Assembly: GCA_934796775.1 (NCBI GenBank)
Contig: CAKVPH010000004.1
Coordinates: 1-64,000 of the forward strand
Source of the DNA: an uncultured Clostridia bacterium
Lineage (GTDB): Bacteria; Bacillota; Clostridia; Christensenellales; Borkfalkiaceae
Direction: 5' to 3'
Length of the DNA: 64,000 bases
Below, one piece after another: positions 36,715 to 44,523 of the stretch (positions are counted from its first letter, which is position 1; each line of letters starts with the position of its first letter). Below the pieces are notes generated by a model. That model was not told the origin of the DNA, did not search any database, and worked only from the letters and a program-made list of their open reading frames with translations. A program made the translations under genes and the position numbers.

Positions 36715-38124
36715 ATGGCAAACGAAGAAATAAAAGACGTAGCCGCACAAAACCTATTGCAACGAGATTTTGAAAAAGAAATCGTTGAAATAGTACGAAG
36801 CGGATATCACGCCCAAAAACTTAAAGAACTGCTCGCCGAATTTCACGAAAACGACGTAGCAAAAGCCCTGCCGCTTTTAAACGAAAAAGAACGGCGCAGA
36901 CTTTACGTTTTACTGCCCGACGAAGAATTATCCGAAATATTCAGCTACTTAGAAGAACCCGAGCCGTTTATAGAAGAGCTTTCCGCCGCTAAAGCCGCCG
37001 ACATTATCGAATCCATGGCTGCCGACGACGCGGTGGACATCTTAGACGAGTTAGACGAGGACAAAAAGCTTGAAATTATCAAGCTTATGGACAAAGAGAG
37101 CGCCGAAGACGTTGAACTTATTTCCGCTTACGACGAAAACCTTGTAGGTTCGCTTATGACCACAGATTACGTCTGCATAGACGAATCTTCCACCGTAAAA
37201 GAAGCAATGAAGCAGGTCGTTCAGGAAGCTGCCGATAAAGAAAACATAGCCACACTTTTCGTAACCGAAAACGGCATTTACAAAGGTGCGTTTAAGTTAA
37301 AAGATCTGGTAATTGCAAGAAGTTCAACTCCGCTTAGCGATATAGTGGTAACGTCCTTCCCTTTTTTACACGCAAACGACGAAATAAGCGCGGTTTTGGA
37401 AGAAGTAAAATCTTATTCGGAACCGTCTTTACCTGTGTTAGATAGCGATAATCGACTTATAGGCGCACTTACGAGCAGTGATGTTATAGAAGCCGTCGGT
37501 GACGAAATGGGCGAAGATTACGCAAAACTCGCAGGTCTTTCAGAGGAAACCGAAGATGACGAAAGTTTTAAAAACTCTCTTTTAAAACGCCTCCCCTGGC
37601 TTGCAGCTCTGTTCATTTTCGACCTTTTTATAGGCGCGTATATAGGAGTGTTTGAAGCGGTAATCGTAGGGCTTCCGTTTATAGTATGTTTTCAGCAGAT
37701 GATATCCGGCATGAGCGGCAACGTAGGAACGCAATCGCTCGCCGTAACGCTAAGAATTCTTGCCGAAGGCAAACCTGATAAAAAGCAAACGCGCCATATT
37801 ATAGCTAAAGAACTTACAGTAGGTTTTTTAAACGGATTGATTATGGGAATTTTGTCCGGAATTGCCGTGTTTATATATTCGTTTTTAACAAAAAGTGCGG
37901 GTGATTTGTCCGTTTGCGCGTCCACGGGCGTTGCAGTAGGAGTTTCTATGCTGGCGTCAACGCTTGCCTCATCGCTCACGGGGACTTGCATACCGCTACT
38001 TTTCAATAAAATTAAAATCGATCCCGCAGTGGCTTCGGGGCCGCTGATTACAACCATAAACGACCTTGCCGCCGTAACGGTATATTACGGCGTTGCTCTT
38101 ATTCTTTTAGGGTATTTATTGTGA
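36715..38124 (+). CDS. mgtE: MgtE-type magnesium transporter, copy 1
   Basis: 469 residues. A cytoplasmic MgtE N domain (about 30-140, with ADIIESMAADDAVDILDELDEDKK), two CBS domains (about 150-280) and a C-terminal channel of about five helices (from WLAALFIFDLFIG) with GNVGTQSLAVTLRI, the conserved pore stretch. CBS domains sense cytosolic Mg2+ and gate the channel. The start at 36715 is set by a strong AAGGAGG; the longer frame would begin 72 nt upstream. No M-box motif is seen. It is followed at 14 nt by a second copy. Confidence 0.93.
   Translation: MANEEIKDVAAQNLLQRDFEKEIVEIVRSGYHAQKLKELLAEFHENDVAKALPLLNEKERRRLYVLLPDEELSEIFSYLEEPEPFIEELSAAKAADIIESMAADDAVDILDELDEDKKLEIIKLMDKESAEDVELISAYDENLVGSLMTTDYVCIDESSTVKEAMKQVVQEAADKENIATLFVTENGIYKGAFKLKDLVIARSSTPLSDIVVTSFPFLHANDEISAVLEEVKSYSEPSLPVLDSDNRLIGALTSSDVIEAVGDEMGEDYAKLAGLSEETEDDESFKNSLLKRLPWLAALFIFDLFIGAYIGVFEAVIVGLPFIVCFQQMISGMSGNVGTQSLAVTLRILAEGKPDKKQTRHIIAKELTVGFLNGLIMGILSGIAVFIYSFLTKSAGDLSVCASTGVAVGVSMLASTLASSLTGTCIPLLFNKIKIDPAVASGPLITTINDLAAVTVYYGVALILLGYLL
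37446..37462 (-). repeat. Dispersed 17-bp motif inside mgtE copy 1
   Basis: CGATAATCGACTTATAG on the forward strand, exact consensus, encoding DNRLIG of a CBS domain. Confidence 0.7.
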
Positions 38125-38138
38125 GGAGGTGATTTTTC

Positions 38139-39557
38139 GTGAAAAAAACAGATAAAAAATCTTTAAAAGCGTTAAAAAAATCTGCAAAAAAAGATCCGAC
38201 TAAAAAAATCGAAGAAAAACTCCTTATACTGCTCCGCTCTGACGTTGCCGCCCCTACATTAAAACGGCGACTTGAAAAATTCCACGAAAAAGACATTGCG
38301 GAAGTAATGCCGAAGCTCACCGTGGAAGAGAGAAAAAAGCTTTACCTTAAACTTGGCAATAAGTTTTTGTCGGAAATATTCAGTTATTTAGAGGATCCCG
38401 AACCGTTTATAGACGAACTTTCGGCAGACAAAGCGGCGGACATAGTAGAATCCATGCCCGCGGACGACGCCGTAGATATCTTAGACGAGTTAGACGAGGA
38501 CAAAAAGAGCGAAATAATCAACTTGATGGATAAGGAAAGCGCGGAGGACGTAAAACTTATTTCCGCCTACGACGAAGACCTTATCGGTTCGCTTATGACA
38601 ACCGATTACGTCAGCGTGCCTGACACGTCCGACATAAAGCAAACCATGGCAAGCGTGGTTTCTCAGGCTGCCGAAAACGACAATATTTCCACAATTTTTA
38701 TAACCGACGAGGACAATCATTTTTTAGGTGCTACCACGCTAAGAAAATTATTCATTGCAAGAAGCACCTCCCCGCTTAAAGATATAGTAACAGCGTCGTT
38801 CCCGTTTTTATATGCGACCGACAAAATAGCCGACGTTTTGGAGAACATAAAGGAATACGATGAAGAGTCTTTACCCGTGTTAGATAGCGATAATCGACTT
38901 ATAGGCGCACTTACGAGCAGCGACGTTATCGAAGCCGTCGGCGATGAGATGAGCGAAGACTATGCAAAACTCGCAGGTCTTTCCGAAAGCGAAGATTTAA
39001 GCGAAAGCGTTTTTCAAAGCGTTAAAAAACGCCTGCCCTGGCTTATGTTATTGTTGCTGTTAAGTATAGGAGTATCCACGGTAATAGGGCTATTTGATTT
39101 TGTAATAGCGGCTCTTCCGCTTATAGTTATGTTTCAGCCTATGATACTTGATATGAGCGGCAACTCCGGCTCGCAATCACTTGGCGTTACGATAAGAAAA
39201 ATCGCAACAGACGCCTCCGACGAAAAAGAGCTACAAAAAAACACCTTAAAAGAAGTGTTTTTATGTTTTATGAGCGGACTTATATTATCCTTGGTATGCG
39301 TTGTTTTAGTAGGACTGTATTTATTACTTAAAGGTCAGTCGGCAGCTTCCGCATTTTCGGTTTCTGCGCTTACAGGAGCGTCGCTGCTTATAGCGATGTC
39401 CGTTTCAGGACTTATAGGCACGCTTACACCGCTGTTTTTTAAAAAGGTAGGCATAGATCCCGCCGCGGCGTCAGGCCCGTTAATCACAACGCTCAACGAC
39501 CTTATTTCGGCTGTAACTTATTACGGTTTAGCAGCCCTGTTCCTGCTCGGAATTTAA
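38139..39557 (+). CDS. mgtE: MgtE-type magnesium transporter, copy 2
   Basis: 472 residues with the same MgtE N, paired CBS and membrane domains. It starts with GTG after a perfect AGGAGGTG. A 44-bp stretch around the second CBS domain is identical to copy 1, and the acidic ADIVESMPADDAVDILDELD segment is also closely shared, while the membrane parts have diverged. The N-terminus carries an added lysine-rich tail. The two proteins could form a heterodimer or respond to different Mg2+ ranges. Confidence 0.92.
   Translation: MKKTDKKSLKALKKSAKKDPTKKIEEKLLILLRSDVAAPTLKRRLEKFHEKDIAEVMPKLTVEERKKLYLKLGNKFLSEIFSYLEDPEPFIDELSADKAADIVESMPADDAVDILDELDEDKKSEIINLMDKESAEDVKLISAYDEDLIGSLMTTDYVSVPDTSDIKQTMASVVSQAAENDNISTIFITDEDNHFLGATTLRKLFIARSTSPLKDIVTASFPFLYATDKIADVLENIKEYDEESLPVLDSDNRLIGALTSSDVIEAVGDEMSEDYAKLAGLSESEDLSESVFQSVKKRLPWLMLLLLLSIGVSTVIGLFDFVIAALPLIVMFQPMILDMSGNSGSQSLGVTIRKIATDASDEKELQKNTLKEVFLCFMSGLILSLVCVVLVGLYLLLKGQSAASAFSVSALTGASLLIAMSVSGLIGTLTPLFFKKVGIDPAAASGPLITTLNDLISAVTYYGLAALFLLGI
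38888..38904 (-). repeat. Dispersed 17-bp motif inside mgtE copy 2
   Basis: Exact consensus CGATAATCGACTTATAG at the position equivalent to that in copy 1, so not independent of it. Confidence 0.7.
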
Positions 39558-39590
39558 AATAATTGCTTAGTTTTAAAAATATCAGGTACA

Positions 39591-39629
39591 AAAAAAGCAT
39601 TGCTTTTTGTAAAAGCAATGCTTTTTTTT
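39591..39629. terminator. Bidirectional terminator, mgtE copy 2 and tRNA-Pro
   Basis: AAAAGCATTGCTTTT against AAAAGCAATGCTTTTT, a long stem with A and T runs on either side, between convergent transcripts. Confidence 0.85.
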
Positions 39630-39631
39630 AA

Positions 39632-39708
39632 TGGTCGGAGTGACAAGAATCGAACTTGCGACCTCTTGAACCCCATTCAAGCGCGCTACCAAACTGCGCT
39701 ACACCCCG
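39632..39708 (-). tRNA. tRNA-Pro (anticodon GGG)
   Basis: 77 nt including an encoded CCA. Acceptor CGGGGTG pairs with CACTCCG; the anticodon loop is ATGGGGT in a CTTGA/TCAAG stem with G37, as expected for proline; the T loop is TTCGATT. Confidence 0.93.
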
Positions 39709-39843
39709 TTCCCTTTTTTAGCATAGACATTATATCACAATCATTTTATCATTGCAAATAAAATAACGCAATTTTTATATTTTTATCAAAAAAAGATTGT
39801 CTTTTCATATTTGATGTGATAAAATAATATTTGCTTAAATTTA

Positions 39844-39920
39844 GGAGGTATAGCTCAGTCGGTCAGAGCGCATGCTTCACATGCATGAGGTCGTTGGTTC
39901 GAGCCCAACTATCTTCACCA
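39844..39920 (+). tRNA. tRNA-Val (anticodon CAC)
   Basis: 77 nt with CCA. Acceptor GGAGGTA pairs with TATCTTC (two G-U pairs); D arm TAGCTCAGTCGGTCAGAGC; anticodon loop TTCACAT in a CATGC/GCATG stem; T arm TTGGTTCGAGCCCAA. Confidence 0.92.
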
Positions 39921-39926
39921 CTACAA

Positions 39927-39953
39927 AAAGGCACACAAAACGTGTGCTTTTTT
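39927..39953 (+). terminator. Terminator of tRNA-Val
   Basis: GCACAC/GTGTGC stem followed by six T, directly after the tRNA. Confidence 0.85.
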
Positions 39954-40135
39954 GTATTTTTATTTTAATGCCGTTGATTATAAAAAATATTAATCGTCTA
40001 CTCAATATTTTTTTGCAATAAATTAGCGGCGTAAAGCCTTGCGCATAGCCATATTATTTATATAAATAAACATTGTTAAAAGGTTTGCTTTTTTATTTTT
40101 TTATGTTATAATGAACGTACAATTTACGGTTTGAA

Positions 40136-40212
40136 AAGTTGTTAAGCTGAGTAAACGCAGTCTGTTTTACAGACCATAAGGAAATCAGGTACGAATCCTG
40201 AACAACCCACCA
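40136..40212 (+). pseudogene. Degenerate tRNA-like element
   Basis: 77 nt ending in CCA. The T arm is well formed (TCAGG/CCTGA, loop TACGAAT) but position 55 is A instead of T. The acceptor pairs only partly (AAGTTGT against ACAACCC, two A-C mismatches at the end). The D loop lacks GG, and the anticodon arm closes as an over-long hairpin (TCTGT/ACAGA). An anticodon could be TTT (Lys) if the loop is opened to seven. Most likely a decayed tRNA or a tRNA-like RNA; transcription is unknown. Confidence 0.4.
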
Positions 40213-40288
40213 TTCCTGTATTTGACGAAAAAATCATAATTTAGTTACATTCCTGCTTTTATGTAAAAAATTTTTTTACGTATTTAAA

Positions 40289-40456
40289 CGGGAAGTTTAT
40301 AATTTTGCTTGATTTATAGGTTTAGTATGATTTATAATTTGGGCTAAAAACGTATTTTTTCGCATAAGTCAGTATACCTTACCGTATTTATAATTTACCC
40401 GCTATGGTGAAAAGCGTGTAAACGGTTGTAACGCCGCTTCATGCTTTTATTTTTTT
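40289..40456 (+). promoter_or_regulatory. Structured leader, candidate divergent corrinoid riboswitch with terminator
   Basis: A closing helix can form between CGGGAAGTTTATAA (from 40289) and TTATAATTTACCCG (to 40401). Inside it, AAGTCAGTATACCTTACC (40366-40383) resembles the B12-box consensus AGTCAGGATACCTGCC. It is followed by a terminator (AAAAGCGTG/CATGCTTTT, 40410-40448, then seven T) and a competing pairing ACGCCGC with GCGGCG (40461-40466). The canonical CCGCAACTG element is not seen, so this is at most a divergent class. Confidence 0.35.
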
Positions 40457-40507
40457 GTTTGCGGCGATTGCTTCCACAAAAAATTTTACTTAAAGGAGTT
40501 ATCCCAA

Positions 40508-42214
40508 ATGAAAAAATTCACCACCCTATCGGCAATTTTACTTGCCTTGTGCCTTTGCTTTGCGGCTTGCGCGACACCTGTCGATTCATCGTCGTTAAAT
40601 TCAAGCAGTAGCTACCCGGACAGTTCGCAAGAGCTTGACTACTACGTTGTTACCTATACCGAAAACGGAAACCGCGGCGAAATAAAGGTTAAAAAAGGCG
40701 AAAGTTGCACGCCATACACTCCGGAACCGCGCGAAGGCTATGTTTTTACAGGTTGGTTTTTAAACGGCACCTTAATTAACGGAAGCTTTATTCCCGAAGG
40801 CGACGTAGAAATCGAAGGTATTTGGGAACGTTACGATCTATTAGCCGAAGAACTTAAAGCTTCGCTTAAAAAGTATCTTTCGTCCGAAGCGTTTGCAAAA
40901 GCCGTAACCGATGCTAAAACCACGCAGGCAAGAATTCCTCTTTTATACTTAAAATATATAGACGGAAATTACTATACTCCGGAATTAGCCGAACAGTTCA
41001 AAAATTACCTTAATATGATTGACGGCGTTATTTTGGACGGTAAAATTTCTGACTCGCTGTACTCTTCTTCCGACGTAAGCAAAACCGGCTGGTATGGTAT
41101 TCCCGACTTTTTATACAGTTGGTCGGCAATTTATAATCAGTACGCTTTGGCGTCTGTCGCTTTAAAATATGACAACGCTTACGGAAAATATTTTGATTTA
41201 ATCTCGGAATATCTTACAAATCTCGATAAATTTCAAAGCAATTCAAACAAGAAATATGAGTGGAACGGCGAAGAAGTAACTCAGTCTAATCTTTATTACA
41301 AAGGTTATAACGCAATCAACAACATTGCAAACGCTTCTTCTCGTCTTTCAAAAGATGAATTTGTTTCGCTTTTGAGTTGCATAGCAACCGCCACCAAAAA
41401 CACCGACGGACACGCCGCATTTATAGCAAAATATGAAACGATAGATTTTGAATCTATGGATGCAAGCACCGATAAAAACAAGTTATACACCGCGTTAAAA
41501 ACCGAGCTTATGCCCATGTGGAAGGACTGCATGCCCGTAACCCAAGTGGCTTTCGGCTACGGAATTTATAACGTAATACTTCTTACAGCTTACAATTTAG
41601 GGCTTGACCTTAAACAAGTAACGCCGGTTTCGCTCGAATATATGCTTTCATATTATAAAAAAGATGAAAGCGGTAACTTTAAAAAGAACGGCGGAACGCC
41701 TAACTGGGTAGGATTTTCAGGCAGACCGCTTGCCGGCTCCGTTTTAAGAGGCTACGAAGAATATGACGTTAAATTTGAAAAAACAATGCAGGGATATTTC
41801 CCCTTCACCGACGGCTGGAATCAACCGCTTGACCAACTGATCAATATGGACAGATTGTGCAATTTCTACAATCACGATTTAGGCGCAAAGGCAAACGTTG
41901 CTCCGCATTACGGCATTTTGTACGGATATATGAACGGAATCGATATGGAACACTACAAAAAAGAAGTTTATCACCCCGAAGTTTGCCCGGGCGTAGAAAA
42001 TTGCGAATATCATATTGACGAAACCGTCGGACAGGTGTATAATGTAATTACGCTTTGGCGTGAAACGCTTTCAAAAGACGAAGAAGGCAATTATGTAATC
42101 TCCAACACGGGCGAAATGTCGGTTGCTATTGCTTACTGTGCGTATATTCAAGGCATTGAAGCACCCTCGCCGCTCGGATTATATAATAAAGCGGATTCAG
42201 TTATTAAACTTTGA
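40508..42214 (+). CDS. Large lipoprotein, candidate alpha-domain of a transcobalamin-like receptor
   Basis: 568 residues. A lipobox (CFAACATP) and Ser-rich linker are followed by a repeat-type domain resembling InlB/Flg_new (VTYTENGNRGEIKVKKGE...GYVFTGWFLNG, about 45-110), then a 450-residue helical region with spaced helices and aromatic motifs (FGYGIYNVILLTAYNLGLDL, TDGWNQPLDQLINMDRL). The helical part could be an alpha/alpha toroid as in prenyltransferase-like or transcobalamin alpha domains; this is inference from pattern and neighbours. It opens an operon with a DUF4430-like lipoprotein and an ECF-type membrane protein behind a structured leader. AAAGGAG precedes the ATG. Confidence 0.6.
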   Translation: MKKFTTLSAILLALCLCFAACATPVDSSSLNSSSSYPDSSQELDYYVVTYTENGNRGEIKVKKGESCTPYTPEPREGYVFTGWFLNGTLINGSFIPEGDVEIEGIWERYDLLAEELKASLKKYLSSEAFAKAVTDAKTTQARIPLLYLKYIDGNYYTPELAEQFKNYLNMIDGVILDGKISDSLYSSSDVSKTGWYGIPDFLYSWSAIYNQYALASVALKYDNAYGKYFDLISEYLTNLDKFQSNSNKKYEWNGEEVTQSNLYYKGYNAINNIANASSRLSKDEFVSLLSCIATATKNTDGHAAFIAKYETIDFESMDASTDKNKLYTALKTELMPMWKDCMPVTQVAFGYGIYNVILLTAYNLGLDLKQVTPVSLEYMLSYYKKDESGNFKKNGGTPNWVGFSGRPLAGSVLRGYEEYDVKFEKTMQGYFPFTDGWNQPLDQLINMDRLCNFYNHDLGAKANVAPHYGILYGYMNGIDMEHYKKEVYHPEVCPGVENCEYHIDETVGQVYNVITLWRETLSKDEEGNYVISNTGEMSVAIAYCAYIQGIEAPSPLGLYNKADSVIKL

Positions 42215-42223
42215 TAATTTTTT

Positions 42224-42748
42224 ATGAAAAAATTAAAACTTATAGTCGTTTTTATTACAATTATCGCGGCAGTGCTTTATTGTACTGCCTGCGATAAAGT
42301 TTTCGGGAAAGACGAAACCACGTCGGTCGCGTCCTACGTCAGGATAAACGGAACTCAGCTTTACTTTACGCTTGAATTCCGCGATACCGGCACGGGACAA
42401 GAAACGGCTGACGGCGATTATTTCCCGCATGCGACTACCGACGGCGAACTTATTTCGAGTTGGAAAATTCCCTATTACGGCGCAACCGTATACGAATCGA
42501 TTGTAAAATTCTTTGACGGAAGAACCGATAACATCTCTTTCAAGCTCTCTCAGCACCGCTATTACATGTTTCACGAATGCGTCTTATCAAACGGCGACAA
42601 ATATAACCTTGAAACCGTATATATTGCGGCGGACGGAAAATACTCGCTGTGCGCAAACTTTCAAAAGCTCGCCGGCGAAGACGGAGTTTTCGGCACGACA
42701 GACGACTTGAAAGTTTTAACGCTCGTTTATAAGGGCTGGCTGTATTAA
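42224..42748 (+). CDS. Small lipoprotein with a probable DUF4430 (transcobalamin-like C-terminal) domain
   Basis: 174 residues. A signal peptide with lipobox YCTACDKV precedes a beta-rich domain: YYGATVYESIVKFF, then a strand-turn pattern ending in DDLKVLTLVY. This fits the DUF4430 arrangement (ATV-x-SL helix, later GDxV strand), which corresponds to the beta domain of transcobalamin and intrinsic factor. It lies 9 nt after the large lipoprotein, so the two proteins may be the halves of a split binding protein. Assignment by pattern only. Confidence 0.5.
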   Translation: MKKLKLIVVFITIIAAVLYCTACDKVFGKDETTSVASYVRINGTQLYFTLEFRDTGTGQETADGDYFPHATTDGELISSWKIPYYGATVYESIVKFFDGRTDNISFKLSQHRYYMFHECVLSNGDKYNLETVYIAADGKYSLCANFQKLAGEDGVFGTTDDLKVLTLVYKGWLY

Positions 42749-42766
42749 AATTTATAAAAAGTCGGG

Positions 42767-42783
42767 CTATAAGTCCGTTATCG
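42767..42783 (+). repeat. Dispersed 17-bp motif, variant copy
   Basis: CTATAAGTCCGTTATCG, identical to the copy at 9460-9476, between the DUF4430-like and S-component genes. Confidence 0.75.
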
Positions 42784-42814
42784 GTATTTTTGCAATAAAA
42801 AATCGGAGGCAAAA

Positions 42815-43414
42815 ATGAATAACAATTTAGAAAAAGCACAAAGATACGCCCAAACAAGCGGCAAAAAAGGCTGGGTGTGGCTAATCGCACTGCTCGGCAT
42901 TATGTGTTTTGATCAGTTCGTTTTGCAAATACCTTTTGCAAACGTGGTATTCCCTATTCTTGTAATATGTGCCGCAAGCATGACGGTTCAAAAAAACATT
43001 GCGCTCATAATATGCTATTCGGTAATATTCGAGCTGTCCTGTATTGCCTGGTTTATCTGGGATCTGCCAAGAGTTCCGTTCTGGCTTTTGGAAGTTACTA
43101 TAGGTTATTCAATGCCTCTTGTTTGCTATAAGCTTTTTAACCGCAAACATAAAAATATCGGCATAGTTTCTTATGCTTTAATTGCGGCATTCTCGGAAAT
43201 TCTGTATTTTTGGGTTTCGGTTATAGCCACCCGCCTTATCTGGAAAGTGCCGTTTGTTGCTTATTTGCTAAGCGATTTACCGTTTGAAGCTTTAGGTGCC
43301 GCAGCAACGTTTGTTTGCGCGCTTCCGGTTGCGTTTATTTATAAATTGCTTACCGGCGAAATCATCTTAAAAAAGCGCGAAAACATGCTCTGCCCTTCTT
43401 GCTTTACAAATTAA
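42815..43414 (+). CDS. ECF transporter S-component-like membrane protein
   Basis: 199 residues with about six membrane segments and short loops, the size and topology of ECF substrate-capture subunits. It ends in a soluble tail with CPSC. ECF S components bind a vitamin and dock on a shared EcfAAT module encoded elsewhere. The context suggests a corrinoid, but substrate-specific residues cannot be read. GGAG precedes the ATG at 42815. Confidence 0.6.
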   Translation: MNNNLEKAQRYAQTSGKKGWVWLIALLGIMCFDQFVLQIPFANVVFPILVICAASMTVQKNIALIICYSVIFELSCIAWFIWDLPRVPFWLLEVTIGYSMPLVCYKLFNRKHKNIGIVSYALIAAFSEILYFWVSVIATRLIWKVPFVAYLLSDLPFEALGAAATFVCALPVAFIYKLLTGEIILKKRENMLCPSCFTN

Positions 43415-43432
43415 AAATTTAACTTTAAATTA

Positions 43433-43477
43433 AAAAGATCGCTTTACCGTTTTAACTCGGTATTCGGCGATCTTTTT
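43433..43477. terminator. Bidirectional terminator
   Basis: AAAAAGATCGC/GCGATCTTTTT arms (43433-43443, 43467-43477), between the S-component and the leftward hydrolase gene. Confidence 0.75.
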
Positions 43478-43524
43478 TTATAAGGTTATAACTATTATTA
43501 CATTTTATATTGCCGTAAAATATG

Positions 43525-43540
43525 CGATAATCAACCTATA
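43525..43540 (-). repeat. Dispersed motif, variant copy
   Basis: CGATAATCAACCTATA on the forward strand, between convergent gene ends. Confidence 0.6.
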
Positions 43541-43552
43541 CGGCAACTTTTA

Positions 43553-44233
43553 TCATTTTAAAAGAAATTTTTCAACCGCAGCATTAAACTCCTGCGGTTT
43601 TTTGTTTGCTATAAAATGATTGCCTTTTATTATAGCGAGTTCTGCGTTTTTAATGCTTTTTGCAATCAATTCGCTGTGCTTATGTTTTACCATATCGTTA
43701 GTGCCTACAATTATAAGCGTCGGTGCGGTTACCGAAATCAAACTTTCGGGCAAAATATCAGGTTCGTTCACCATAAGCGCAAGCATTTCGTGATTTTTTA
43801 ATGCGTCCGCACTCTTTTTAGCAAAAAATCCGCTTATTTTATATCCTAATTCTATAGGGAACTGCGTAGATCTTTTTATTCCCGCAGGGCATAAATTCCC
43901 GCCGTTTAAAATAAGTTTTTCAACCATTTCGGGGTGTTTTAAGGTGAATTCAAGAGCGATGTTTGCACCGTCGGAAAAACCTAAAATATGAGCTTTATTT
44001 ATGCCTTTTTCACAAAAAAACTCATATAAATCGTTAGCAAAACGACTAATGGAAAACACACCGTTTCCGCGCGGGCTTTTTCCGTGGCCTCGGGTATCGA
44101 TAGCTATAACGCGATATTTTTTTGAAAAGTAATCTATTTGATTTACAAAATACGAGTGGTCTTCCCCGTTCCCGTGCAAAAGCACGAGCGGAAAGCCGTT
44201 CCCCTTTTGTTCATAAAAAAGTTCTATATCCAT
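43553..44233 (-). CDS. Alpha/beta-hydrolase fold protein
   Basis: 226 residues. Oxyanion motif LLHGNGEDHSY near residue 19, nucleophile elbow GFSDGAN (Ser near 93), a catalytic Asp in the VGTNDMV strand and His in KGNHFIA. Likely an esterase or a related small hydrolase; the substrate is unknown. Free-standing. Confidence 0.82.
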   Translation of the reverse strand: MDIELFYEQKGNGFPLVLLHGNGEDHSYFVNQIDYFSKKYRVIAIDTRGHGKSPRGNGVFSISRFANDLYEFFCEKGINKAHILGFSDGANIALEFTLKHPEMVEKLILNGGNLCPAGIKRSTQFPIELGYKISGFFAKKSADALKNHEMLALMVNEPDILPESLISVTAPTLIIVGTNDMVKHKHSELIAKSIKNAELAIIKGNHFIANKKPQEFNAAVEKFLLK

Positions 44234-44467
44234 TGCCTTTTATCCTGTATGTTTGTTGAGAATTATATGTTTTGAGTACAAAGTTTTAAGTGTATATACA
44301 TCGGTTGAAAATTGATTTTTCAATTTTTTAATATAGATACCGATATGAAAAACATCGAAATTTTAGTCAGTAAAGTATTTTTTTATTTTTAGCTTTGCAT
44401 TAAAATCATAATAATATCTGCGAGCTACCCTATTGTAGCATTAATGACGGATAATGTCAAAACGTAT

Positions 44468-44488
44468 AAAAGCCTATCGGCTTTTTTG
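44468..44488 (+). terminator. Hairpin with T run upstream of the recombinase gene
   Basis: AAAAGCC-TATC-GGCTTTT followed by more T. It would insulate the recombinase from upstream transcription. The 44234-44467 stretch before it has a nested inverted repeat (ATCGGT...ACCGAT, about 44301-44349) and no gene. Confidence 0.5.
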
Positions 44489-44523
44489 TTTTTTAGCAAT
44501 TATTAACAAACGGAGAATTGATA

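Noticed and set aside
40136..40507. T-box leader
   Set aside because: No T-box consensus (AGGGTGGNACCGCG type) is present; the CCA-ending element looks like a tRNA, not a tRNA sensor.
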